Part shown: positions 35,236 to 45,253 of the stretch, piece after piece
Numbering within the stretch: the stretch's first letter is position 1
Layout of the letters: every line of letters begins with the position of its first letter
Source of the DNA: Ascaphus truei
Taxonomy: Eukaryota; Chordata; Amphibia; Anura; Ascaphidae
DNA: 64,000 bases
Direction: 5' to 3'
NCBI GenBank assembly: GCA_036426205.1
Contig: WSYH01001259.1
Coordinates: 62,001-126,000 of the forward strand
Position numbers and translations under genes: made by a program
Notes under the pieces: model-generated
What the model was told of the DNA's origin: nothing
Database searches by the model: none
What the model saw: the letters and a program-made list of their open reading frames with translations, nothing else

Positions 35236-35721
35236 CTCTTAAAGCAGTATTCTGTCTGAATTTAAAAAAATTGCTATGCCCTCTTTTCAACGTCTTTTGA
35301 AATTTTCTGACACGCGCACTGCGTTATTTCAGAATAAACATGTCCAGACTTGCCCCGGATGAAAAAAAACATGTTCGGGCATGCCCTAAACGCCTATAAA
35401 CATGCCCGGACATGCCCTGCGTATGTATACGCCCCCTCCAATCTACGTCAACAGTACGCACCAATCACAAAAAAAGAATAAAAAATACACATCATAATAA
35501 AAAATTGGCTTAGGGGGTGTCAACCGCGTTTTTTTTGCGTAGGGGGCGTCAACCTCAAAAAATTGGCGCAGTGGGCGAGGCCAGAACGGAAGGGGCGGGA
35601 CCGGATACGGAAGGGGCGGGACATGGGGCTGGTTTATGGCCAAAAGGGGGCGGGCTTAGGCCAAAAGAGGACGTGGCACCTGTCAAAAAAAGTTTGACAT
35701 AATGTATGCCTCCCTACTACT
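35236..35721 (-). repeat. right terminal inverted repeat of the Polinton
   Basis: Reverse complement of the left repeat, starting inside at CTCTTAAAG and ending GCCTCCCTACTACT. It differs by small indels and by fewer GGGGGCGTCAACC units, with an additional GGGGCGGGACC-rich block. Confidence 0.9.
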
Positions 35722-35727
35722 TCTACT
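35722..35727. repeat. 6-bp target-site duplication, right (TCTACT)
   Basis: Matches 21264-21269. The intron repeat sequence resumes at once with GTATCTAAT. Confidence 0.9.
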
Positions 35728-35899
35728 GTATCTAATATTTTAGTTATTTCGGTATATTTATATTACAACAGTATATATATGTTTTATATTGTTGCATATT
35801 TATAGAACAATATCTCATTGTATACTATTTTTACACCAAATGATGTGCTGTGCTTGTGGCCTACTGCACTGTAACTTACCGGATTGTTTTTCTGTACAT

Positions 35900-35940
35900 T
35901 GTAGGGAGACCACTCCACAGTGTGTCGCCAGTGTATTATA
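35900..35940. repeat. extra exon-2 acceptor joined to a MITE end
   Basis: TTGTAGGGAGACCACTC copies the acceptor and first bases of transposase exon 2 (37061 onward). It is followed by GTGTGTCGCCAGTGTA, the terminal sequence of the 397-bp MITE family. It looks like the scar of another insertion or an excision. Confidence 0.5.
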
Positions 35941-35997
35941 TCAATACAGGTTGGTTTGATCGGTATGCTACGCCACATGACGCACAATACACTTATA

Positions 35998-36394
35998 CAC
36001 TGGCGACACACTTTATTCGAGCTCGGCTAGTCCCACGAATTCGGGTATACCCGGGTGTATTGAGGTTTGTGACTGTTTTCTGCCCGAGTGCATTGAGGTA
36101 TTTTCCAAGCAGGGATTGAAGCATTTTATTCCCGCTGGCTGCAATACTGCACAGTATATATATATATACTGCATTACAATTCATGAATTTATGCCATCTG
36201 GTAGACACGTGAAGCATTGCAGCCTATTAAATCCTAATCATTATCATTTAACAGATCAGCCGCCCGTCAGCCAGGCATGAACCCAGGCTGGGAAGGCAAA
36301 CGCAACGGGGCTTGTCAGAGGTGAGGAGCGGCGCATTCCAGGTATCTGCCAGGTACATACTGGGTATTTGCTCGAATAAAGTGTGTCGGTGCAG
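35998..36394 (-). mobile_element. 397-bp TA-target MITE, copy 1
   Basis: The ends are CACTGGCGACACACTTTATTCGAGC and the inverse of CTGCACCGACACACTTTATTC, flanked by TA at 35996-35997 and 36395-36396. It is close to identical, and exactly equal in length, to the inverted copy at 63207-63603, so the family moved recently. It shares an internal ~62-bp block with the large transposon's left end. Non-autonomous; a related Tc1-type transposase probably moved it. Confidence 0.85.
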
Positions 36395-37066
36395 TACAGG
36401 GGAAGCACCTTTGAGCATTCACAGCAAAGTAACCCACTCCCCAATCAAGGCCAATTTGGTATTAACAGTTTTTGCTGAACCAATTTTGGGCATTAACATA
36501 CCCTACTAAATACCTTGGCCATCTACCATCTCCCCATTCCCTCTCGCCTAAGTACATTATATGTAGTCAATTATATTCACTTTATGTTAAGAACCTATTT
36601 TATTATACTTATTAATTAAATGTTAAGTTTTAATTGCCAAGGAGTGCACTCCTAATGAGCTTCTAGCTGCTAGGCGTTGGCAATAAATATGCCTTCACTT
36701 CTCAGCTGTTGTTAACTCAGGTTCATCTCAGCTCATCAGTTGCACCCACCGTCAACCTAGACGGGTAAGGCACCACCATACTACAACCACATTATTGATT
36801 TAGTGAGCATTATATTCCCTATTTTGTTTTCATTTACATACAGTACTGTACTGTTCATACAGTACAGTACATCCACAGTACAGTTCTGTATCTACTGTTG
36901 TTATTTCTGTTGATTTATATTACAACATAGTTTGTCTATTTATATTTACAGTACAACAGTATACATTTTTTGTATATTTCTATTTACTGTATATTACAAC
37001 ATTATATTTATATACATTTTATATTGCTGCATATTAATAAAACAATATATTTTCTTTACATTTTAG
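36395..37066. other. remainder of transposase intron 1
   Basis: No gene was recognised. 36840-37060 is again rich in GTACTGTAC and CAGTACAG motifs. Confidence 0.4.
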
Positions 37067-38204
37067 GGAGACAACTCTTCTGGTGGACAAAATAAGTGAG
37101 GAGAATGATGAGAAGAGTGCATTAAGGGTCAAATACACTCTGCAGGAAAAACACAATCTGACTGTATCCGAGACCAGCATAAAGAAGATGAGACGCAGAA
37201 TTGGATGGAAATATGGACGTGTGAGGTTAGTACTGGACAGTACAGGAGGTAAAAGTGTTGTTTAAAAAACTGTACTGTACCGCTAAAATTATTTATTCCT
37301 TGTCATTACAGAACGTACCCCATGATACGGGACGTTAACAAAATCAAGAGAGTGGTCCAGGTCTAGGCATGGATCAACAGTGGGGAAACTTTCCAGGTTT
37401 GCATCTTCACTGACAAGTCTACTGTATCGCTGGAGAGATTTGCCACCTTTGCATTCCACAAAAAAGGTCGCATATCTATGAAGCCGCGGCCAAAACAACC
37501 AGTGAATATGCATGTGTGGGGTGCCATCTCTAGGCGTGGACCAGGATGCATTGACATCTTTGAAGGTAAAATATATAAAATATAATGTAGCCTTATGCAC
37601 TGTACTGTACTAGTGTGCAGTTTTTTGAGCACTTTTCTTTTCTTGTTATAGGAATCATGAATAAAGCTTTCTTCCAAGACAAAATTGTGCCTGAGATTGT
37701 AGAATACATCACACGCGAGATCCCGGATGGTCACCATTTCTTCCAGGACAACAATCCGAAGCACACCGCGTCAACAGCGCATATCCTTGAGCGCGGTATC
37801 AACTAGGTGAAGACGCGAGCGGAGTAAGTGCGGTGTCTCATTTTTTCCCCACTGTTTTTACTGTGTACTGTATCTCTTAAACTAATTGTCCTTTTTTTCC
37901 AATGACAGATCGCCAGACTTCAATCCGATCGAAATGGTCTGGCATCACCTGAAGGACCATATCCGGAAAGTGGTGAAACCCTCCAAATAGGATGAGTTGG
38001 CGAAAGGCATACTGGGTTTTTGGAACGATGTACTCACCGTGGAACGCTGCAACAAATATATTGACCATATTGTGACTCTGTTGCCCATTGTGATCGCGCG
38101 TAATGGGCAAGCATCAGGAAGGTAATATGGTATAGTACTGTACTGTAGTATTGTAAGTATAGTATGATATGGGTAAGTATGGCACAGATTTTTTATTTAC
38201 TAGT

Positions 38205-38560
38205 AGTCAGAGTGTACAGTAGTTCCAGTATAGACTAGTTTGACAGTACTAACTGCATACACAATGCCATAATGCCATAATACAGTATGCACCTACAGTA
38301 CAGTAACTGCTCATTTTGTTTCTTTCCAGAGAGAGCAGCACCAGCCATCTGGTTACATAGTATTTAACAGTAGTCAGAGTATACAGTAGTTCCAGTATAG
38401 ACTAGTTTGACAGTACTAACTGCCTACTGTAGTCCAATGTGGAGAAGCTATACAGTACACAATGCCATAATACAGTATGCACCTAACTGCTCAATTTTTT
38501 TCTTTCCAGAGAGAGCAGCACCAGCCATCTAGTACTACACATCACACAATGCCATAATAC
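38205..38560 (+). repeat. tandem duplication including transposase exon 6
   Basis: A unit running from GTAGTCAGAGTGTACAGTAG through CTTTCCAGAGAGAGCAGCACC to CCAGCCATCT is present at about 38205-38352 and 38373-38530. A shorter third part (CACAATGCCATAATACAGTA) follows. The terminal exon and its acceptor are therefore present twice. Confidence 0.75.
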
Positions 38561-38903
38561 AGTACGCACATAACTGCACTAATTTTTTGTTTTCAGGAAA
38601 AAAGGATGGACTGAGGAGCGGGGGGGGGGGTGTTGTGTACAGTCTAATCTGTTTGTACAGTCAAGTGTACAGTATATAAACAGCAGTAATGATGTACACA
38701 AAACCTCTCCTCTCTCAATGAACTACTGTACACAGAATGAGGAAGAAGATAAAGACGGAAAAAAATATATTACTATATATATATATTATAAATTATATAT
38801 CATTAAATAATATTATTATTAATGTGCATTATTCATGTTTATCCACCGGCCCTCAATTTCAATCTGCCAGAAGAACTTAATAAAGACTACATTATGTATT
38901 TTT

Positions 38904-39441
38904 CCTGATCACCCTGGCAGTGGGCACCATTGGGTTAATCCCTTCTCACTCTAGGTAGGACAGGAAATAGACTTTTGCAGGTAGGCCATATAAGGCCCCT
39001 CCCTCTACCTGCACCTTAGTCTTTTTCCTGTCCTCACAGCTAGGTGTAGGATTTTTTTATTTTCTAACAGGACTCACCTACTGCACCTTGTGCAGATATC
39101 CAGGGTCTCAGCCTCTCTGCCCTGAAGCTCCGATCGACGCGCCCTACAGGTGGCAAGACGGAGACCCCTTAGAGTCGGGGGAGCCCCTGTTGGGGGGGGG
39201 GGGAGCAGCTGCAGCCGCGGGTGGGGAAGCTTAGGTGCAAAGCCCCAGGACCAAACAAAGGCACACAGCAGCTGCAGCTGGGAGCCGTGGAGGCCCAGAC
39301 TCACCGCATTAGCGTCTGGTACGCTGCGGTAAAGTACCCAGGAGCCCGCTACACGCGGAGGGAGGAGCAGCCATAGCTGCGAGCGGAAGGCTCAATGACC
39401 GCACTAGCGTCTGTGGATGCGGCGGTAAAACTACCCCAGGA
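38904..39441 (+). mobile_element. DIRS 5'-end fragment
   Basis: It is identical in layout to 45254-45785: the left inverted terminal repeat (CCTGATCACCCTGGCAGTGG onward) and the leader with CCGCACTAGCGTCTGTGG units. It stops at CCCCAGGAG with no gene. The sequence before it belongs to the large transposon, and that transposon's right end is not seen. Confidence 0.85.
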
Positions 39442-39844
39442 GGGTGTGAAAAACGGGCTGTTGCTGGTGCTGGTGCAGGGGGGGTGAGTGTGAAAAACGG
39501 GCTGGTGGGGGGGAGCAAACGGAGTGGTGTGGTGGGGGAGAAGGGGTGAGGGGAGAGAGGCGGCAGAAGGGAGAGAGGGGGGGGGCAGAAGGTTGAGGGA
39601 GGGGGGGAGGTATGAGGAGGGGAACCGGAGACACCGGGCAGGGTCAGGTGGGGACCGGAAGGATTGTATGTACGTACAGCATAGCACCAAACACCCAGAA
39701 ATGAATGTGCGTGCGTGTGTGCGTGTGTGCATGTGCATCTGTGCGCGCGTGTGTGAATATATTTATCAAAGTTGCACAATGTTAATAAATAATTTAATCT
39801 CACAACAGGTCTTTTTTTTTTTAATTTTTAAAATATATTATATA

Positions 39845-39894
<50 letters not shown>

Positions 39895-40824
39895 TCCCCA
39901 GTGACACACAAACACACAGACCACTTCAAATTGACACACACACACTGACAGCTACCAAGTGACACACACAGTGATACCCGCCTCCCAAGCGCACTTGCTG
40001 TCTCCTCTGTCAGGACAGCAAAAAGCTCCTGGTAGCGCGAGCGTCAGCAAGCGCTTACTATATCCGAGGCCTAACTCAGCAGCTTCAATGTGTCCTTTAT
40101 ATTGCTAAGGTAACAACATATTATGTATTTTTGCAGTTCAAACTGCTAGGAACACCAATGATCCCAAACAGGAAAATGTTAGATCTTGCACTGCTTGGGA
40201 GGTGGGTTAAACCCTTCTATAGAAATCATAGGATGCTTTAAAACTCATTCAAAATGGCATTAAGAGTTGAATAAAAACAAACAGTCACTATTATCTAATA
40301 CTACAGAACTGATGTATTTTTTTTAAAAAACCATAAGATTTCACGTTTTGCTACTTTAAAACCTTTTTTATATTTCACCTCTGCTCCCTATAGCGTACTT
40401 AAACAGTAGTCGAAGAGACGAATTGCACAAACACCACTCCAATTGTAAACGAACACTGATTAGTCACTTTATACTGCTTTAACTGTATTTCTTTTTTTTT
40501 TTTTGTTACTTTTTTTTATAATGCCTATAAAGAAATAGATGATTAGAGCCATAAGGGCTTATTTAATTCTATAAATATATTCAGAAAACTCCCCCTGTGC
40601 TGCACGACACCCAATGCTCCATTCACGTGAATGGCCATAAAGGGCCACATTTACTAAGTGGTGGTACTGCATAAGACACCTGAGCCGGAAAAGTCTTCAA
40701 GCGTATTCACTTGAATGAGCTTTAAGCAGCCATATTTATTAAATCGTGCTTCAAGATTTCCTGTGAAGGTTGAAACTTGGTAAACCCGACCCTAAATCCT
40801 TGATGTGTGCCTTTTTGTTTGCAG
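39442..40824. other. low-complexity and AT-rich spacer upstream of GTF2A2 exon
   Basis: 39442-39640 is G-rich with a repeated GTGAAAAACGGGCTG. 39840-39892 is a (TA)n-(CA)n microsatellite. The rest is intron-like, without recognised exons. Confidence 0.45.
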
Positions 40825-43800
40825 TCTCAGCAGATCAACCCGCAGCTTGCTCTTCAAGTGCTGCTACAGTTTGACAAGGCTATTAATTCAGCGTTGGCAC
40901 AGAGGGTCAGGAACAGAGTCAACTTCAGGGTAAGGATTAAGTGCTGAAAACATCTGAAACATGGAGGTCCGTGAGCTGAAGCCGGTCAGTTCCATCCATG
41001 CATATTCTGTTGTTGACGCTATTAATATTGCACTGTAACAGGCTTCTCTACTCACTGTACTTAAACACAATCTTCAAGGTGCAATTTAATATCCTGAACC
41101 ATAGAAAAGTAATAAAAAATGTGATCATTTAAAAATTCAAGGGGTACGAGTTTACTGTAACATTGTCCCCTTGACAATGAATGAATGAATAAATAGATGA
41201 GCTCCAAATAATTTATGACTATAAAAAAGCAGCATTTGGTTTTAAAACTTTACCCTTTTTAAAGGTTTAACATACTTAACCTAACATTTATGGTGGACTT
41301 TGCTGCAACTGTCCTATCTCGTCCATGTTCTGATTCCCCCATCTTTTTGCAAGTGGTTTCTTGAAACAAATTGTGGTAAGGGTGGATAATTTGCTCTTCA
41401 AAACTATTTTATTTTTTTAATTTTGTCCTATTTTGTTTTTTGTTATGTTATTAAATGTTACACTTATAAATTGTATATAATAAAGCTATTGATTTTTATT
41501 TTGAAAATAAGCCCTACAACAAACTTGGTATGTTTATACAATAGGATAAATGGGTTGTGGCTCCTCAATAAATGTTTAAGAGGTTCCACTTAGTCAGAAT
41601 CATAAGTGTGAGGGTACTAGGAGCTGAGCACCACTATATATTCACACCCTGAGTACCACTAATTTGTCATTGTTTTTTATTTACAAGTTTGCAATGCCAC
41701 TTAAAACATAAATACTTAAATATTTGCCCCACTGTTTAATAAATGTAAAGCTTTTTTTTTTTCTGTGTGTGTTTATATTTTATATGTAATGTATGTTTTG
41801 TGTGTGTGTTTAACCTTATTTTAATACACGGGTTCCGCAGACCTGAACTTCAGCACCCCAAGATACGGGAACCCCCTTAATTTTTAAAATTCTCTTACAA
41901 TCATTTTTGTTGGCGAGAATCAACATGGTCACTGGTCTCAGCCTCACTCTGGTGGCTCAAAGCTGAGACATTTTGAGATGACATCTCCTGCCCACTCCCC
42001 CTTTCCAAATAATGGAAACAAAAGTAAAAAATAGAATATTTTGGCAAACTGGCTGTCCCTGGATCTTTTGTGTGCTGCAGTTCAACCCAGGAGTTATCCC
42101 CTTGTTCATATGAAGTTTGCTTTTTGGGTAGAATTGGTGCTGTAAACAAATTGATGTTCTGCCACTAGATGGCATCCCCATCCTTTGTAAAGAATATATT
42201 CGTTTTGGTATTATTACTAGTTTGTTTTATGTGCATACACGCGATCTCAGTCTTGTATCCCACTTTCTCTCCCATTATAAGCTGTACAGTATATGGATGT
42301 CAAGTCTTTTGGTTGATATTGCCGCTGTAGCATCATGTGCTGCATGACTTATCTAGCTTGAGCATGGCTGAGGTATACATCTTATAAAATAATTCCTCTC
42401 TACACTATATACGTAAAGCTTCCCAAAGTATGGCACAAACCAGTACAAAGTACCCAATGTCCAAGCGTGTGAGCAAATGACATTGAATTTACAGAATACA
42501 TGTGGTATAAATGTATGTATGCCTGATATAACACGGTTTCAAGCTGCTAATCTGTTTATAGAAGGTCACTTAACAATTTTAACTCCCACCAGGTTTTTTT
42601 TAACCCCAAATGAAAATCTGAAATATTTCTCGGGATTCATCAATGTATTTCACTTATTAAAGCATTGTGATAATAAATCTTGAAGTCTCAATGTCTAATC
42701 TGTTGTATACTAAACGAAAAAAATGAAAGGTTTGCCTTCTTTCGTGACACATTCTTGTCTTTTCCAGGGGTCATTGAATACTTACAGGTTTTGTGATAAC
42801 GTCTGGACCTTTGTGCTGAATGACGTAGAGTTCAGAGAAGTTACTGAGTTGGTGAAGGTGGATAAAGTAAAAATTGTAGCTTGTGATGGAAAAAGTAAGA
42901 CTGCTCATATTTGTGTTTTTTTATTTCTATTTCCTCCGGTTTTAATAGAATGATTTCAGTGCTTATCATTGCTCACCGCTGTATATTCAACAGGACATTA
43001 AATGGCTGGGTTTCTTCAGCTGTTTTATTTATTTTTTACATTTTTAATTTCATTGACATGTTCTGCATGGCGTGTATGCAATTTGACATCCTTAGTGTAT
43101 GTATTGGTCAACTTTATCACAGTAGAAAATCCAGAAAGATATACACACACATTGTACTTCATTATTGACAAAGTATTACTCTTTGTACATATTTTGTTAT
43201 AATGTATTCAGAGTTATGACAAAATAAGGGGGAAATCACCTTAATGACGTCTTTTACATCGCTTTTTTAAAATGTTTTGTTTTTTTTAATACAATTCAGT
43301 TCTTTAGTATTAGATAATACTGTAAGTAAAAAAACCTCTTTTTTAAAATGAGATTTAATATACTGAGCATCCTTTGGTGGCTACAGCATGCTCGGGCACA
43401 CCTCCCCAGCATTGAAAGTTTTGGCAACAAATCACCAACAAGAAAGTTGCAGTGTTCCCAGCACGAGACCGGCTGAGGTGAAGCTGTAACAATAGACTGT
43501 TGCCCATGGTAATATAAGGTTACATTGTAGCTGACTGGGTTCACGTAATGACTCAATCTTTCAGAGCAGTATATTTGCTGATCGATCAGTAAGTTTAGGT
43601 AATACTTTTCATTAAAGTTAATCAAATGAGATTATACCTTGGAGAAGGGTGGTTTTTTTTTTATTTATTTTTTAAATCGTGCTTGGAGGAATGCTGCAAT
43701 AAGATGTGTAGCAGTGTTTAGTAATTGATGTTCCTGTAACTAAGATATATGAAATTGTTACCAAAGAAATTATTTGAATTTTTTTATATTCATCATTCTA

Positions 43801-43835
43801 TCTATTTCCTAGATACCTCAAACACTACAGAGTGA
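40825..43835 (+). CDS. GTF2A2: TFIIA gamma subunit, last three coding exons
   Basis: The exons are 40825-40929, 42768-42894 and 43813-43835 with consensus splice sites (TTTGCAG, GTAAGG, TTTCCAG, GTAAGA, TTTCCTAG). Together they encode 84 residues from [21 protein letters not shown] through [21 protein letters not shown] and [22 protein letters not shown] to a short NTSNTTE-like C-terminus. This is the small subunit of TFIIA, which pairs with the alpha/beta chain and stabilises TBP on TATA promoters in the nucleus. The first ~25 residues of the ~109-residue protein lie in upstream exon(s) I could not find here. The reading frame is intact and the sequence nearly matches the mammalian protein, so this is a functional gene, not a retrocopy. 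Confidence 0.95.
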
Positions 43836-44106
43836 GCAAGACCAGAAATTACTTCCAATGGTTCCTGTTGGTCAGTGGCCTTTCCCAGCAAATCACAGAC
43901 AAGACTGTTTGTTTATTTATTTCACTGAATAAAGCCTGAAGTTAAAACATTCATGCAACCACACATCTGCTTCAAAGATGTTGGTAGTTTATTCCCTAAT
44001 CACCTTCTAGTACACAAAGAATACTATATAAACTTTTTAAATACAAATGTGAAGTTGCCTTTTTGTTTTTGGAAATATGGTGTTTAATAAACTTTTATTT
44101 AATAAA
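43836..44106 (+). terminator. GTF2A2: GTF2A2 3' UTR with polyadenylation signals
   Basis: AATAAA hexamers lie at 43928-43933, 44086-44091 and 44101-44106 downstream of the stop codon. Alternative 3' ends are possible. Confidence 0.75.
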
Positions 44107-45253
44107 TGTGTGTCACAAAGGATATCTGTTTTTTCTTCTTTTAGTAACAGTTGAGCAGCAAAGCAGAATTACCATCCAGAGACTCTTTAGGTACTATATG
44201 TACTTGGTCAAAGTATCATCATTATAATTATTGGTCTAGTAGCTCTTAGAACCTCCACTAGTAAAACGTATTAACATATTTATCTCTCTGAAATATCACT
44301 TTGAGACCATTTTTATAATATAGGTTCATGCTTGATTTATATATGTCAGTTTGGTTTAGATAGATTCCTTCAAATGTTTAAGAATTTGCAAGATTACAAA
44401 ACGTTCACCCAAACGTGTGGGTATCACTACTTTACACACAAAAAAATGGGTATTTAAATCTCTGATTATTGCAGAAGTTTAATAACCATTTCATATAGCT
44501 CTTTTCTCCGCACTGGGACTCAAAGCGTTTCACAAATTACAGTACTGTACACAGCACATAGGTATATTTACAGACAGTACCTGCCCAAATGAGTTACAAT
44601 CTGATGTTGGTGCTATTTGGCTAACAAATACAAGCAGTCATTTCTCGGTATTGCATGTTGTGTTGAAGGTAGGTGACTCACATGGAAACATCTCAGAAGA
44701 TTTATTTTTCTATTTTTTGGGTACTGCAATAGCATTAGTCCTTGTTTGAAAAAGACCAGCACCATTGCGTGCTCTTTCATAGTTATATAGTAGATGAGGT
44801 TGAAAACAGACATGTATACATCAAGTTTAACCTATGCTAAATTTAGACAACAGATACTTTATCCTATATCTATACTTATTGATCCAGAGGAAGGCAAACA
44901 AAAAAACCCCAGTGACACATTATCTAATATCTCATAAGGGGAAAAATACATTCCTTCCTGACTCGAAGAATTGGTATCAAATTACTCCCTGCATCAACAC
45001 CCTTCCCATGTTTACTTATTTGTTATATCCCTCTGAAATATCACTTTGAGACCATTTTTATAATATAGGTTCATGCTTGATTTATATATGTCACAGTTTG
45101 GTTTAGAGAGATTCCTTCAAATGTTTAAGACTTTGCAATATTACAAAACGTTCACCCAAACGTGTGGGTATCACTACTTTTACACAAAAAAAAATGGGTA
45201 TTTAAATCTCTGATTATTGCAGAAGTTTAATAACCATTTCATATAGCTCTTTT
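44107..45253. other. intergenic spacer with a ~744-bp offset duplication
   Basis: The ~220-bp block from TCTGAAATATCACTTTGAGACC to CATTTCATATAGCTCTTTT occurs at 44288-44502 and again at 45031-45253. The second copy ends exactly where DIRS copy 1 begins. No gene was recognised between. Confidence 0.75.

Larger units (their letters stand above)
21270..35721 (+). mobile_element. Polinton (Maverick), 14,452 bp, both ends intact
   Basis: It starts AGTAGTAGGGAGGC and ends GCCTCCCTACTACT, with ~470-bp terminal inverted repeats and a 6-bp duplication. The gene order on the plus strand is integrase (core deleted), penton-like protein, small basic protein, major capsid protein, adenain-like protease, a spliced accessory gene, and protein-primed DNA polymerase B (3' truncated). 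A packaging ATPase of the FtsK/HerA type, normally present, was not found. Multiple stops and frameshifts mean no encoded enzyme is complete. Intact ends would still allow mobilisation in trans. Confidence 0.92.
20644..38360 (+). pseudogene. six-exon Tc1/IS630-type DDE transposase, interrupted
   Basis: The exons are 20644-20831, 37067-37225, 37312-37565, 37652-37823, 37909-38121 and 38330-38360, each with GT donors and AG acceptors and matching phases. They sum to 1017 bases, 338 codons plus stop, the usual Tc1 transposase length. Exons 1-2 hold two helix-turn-helix modules (ISKELSMRIKEMCTSGHR; TVSETSIKKMRRRIGWKYG). Exon 3 has the first Asp (IFTDKST) and WGAISRRGPG. Exon 4 has FFQDNNPKHTAS and exon 5 has SPDFNPIEMVW, completing the DDE triad, with 32 residues between the second Asp and Glu by hand count. 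In-frame TAG codons at 37364, 37804 and 37988 inactivate it. Intron 1 is more than 16 kb because it contains the Polinton and a MITE. Introns are unusual in this transposase family. Confidence 0.75.
16372..38903 (+). mobile_element. large TA-target DNA transposon with three genes (right end not found)
   Basis: The left end starts immediately after a TA inside a CR1 copy with CTGCTGCGACCCATTTTATTC, which parallels the 397-bp MITE ends (CTGCACCGACACACTTTATTC). Starting 159 bases in, a ~62-bp block (GGATTTAATAGG to TGAATTGTAATG) is shared with the MITE at 63207, where it starts 160 bases in. The element carries a forkhead-like gene (plus), a BEN-like gene (minus) and a six-exon DDE transposase (plus). 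Without the Polinton and MITE nested in it, it is about 7.7 kb. Its right end is missing or replaced by the DIRS fragment at 38904. All three genes are broken, so this copy is inactive. Confidence 0.65.

Noticed and set aside
38870..38903. AATAAAGACTACATTATGTA as the right end of the large transposon
   Set aside because: It shares only AATAAAG and a TA with the MITE end and does not match the left end.
40825..43835. GTF2A2 as a processed pseudogene
   Set aside because: Two introns with consensus splice sites, an intact frame and polyadenylation signals argue for the real gene.
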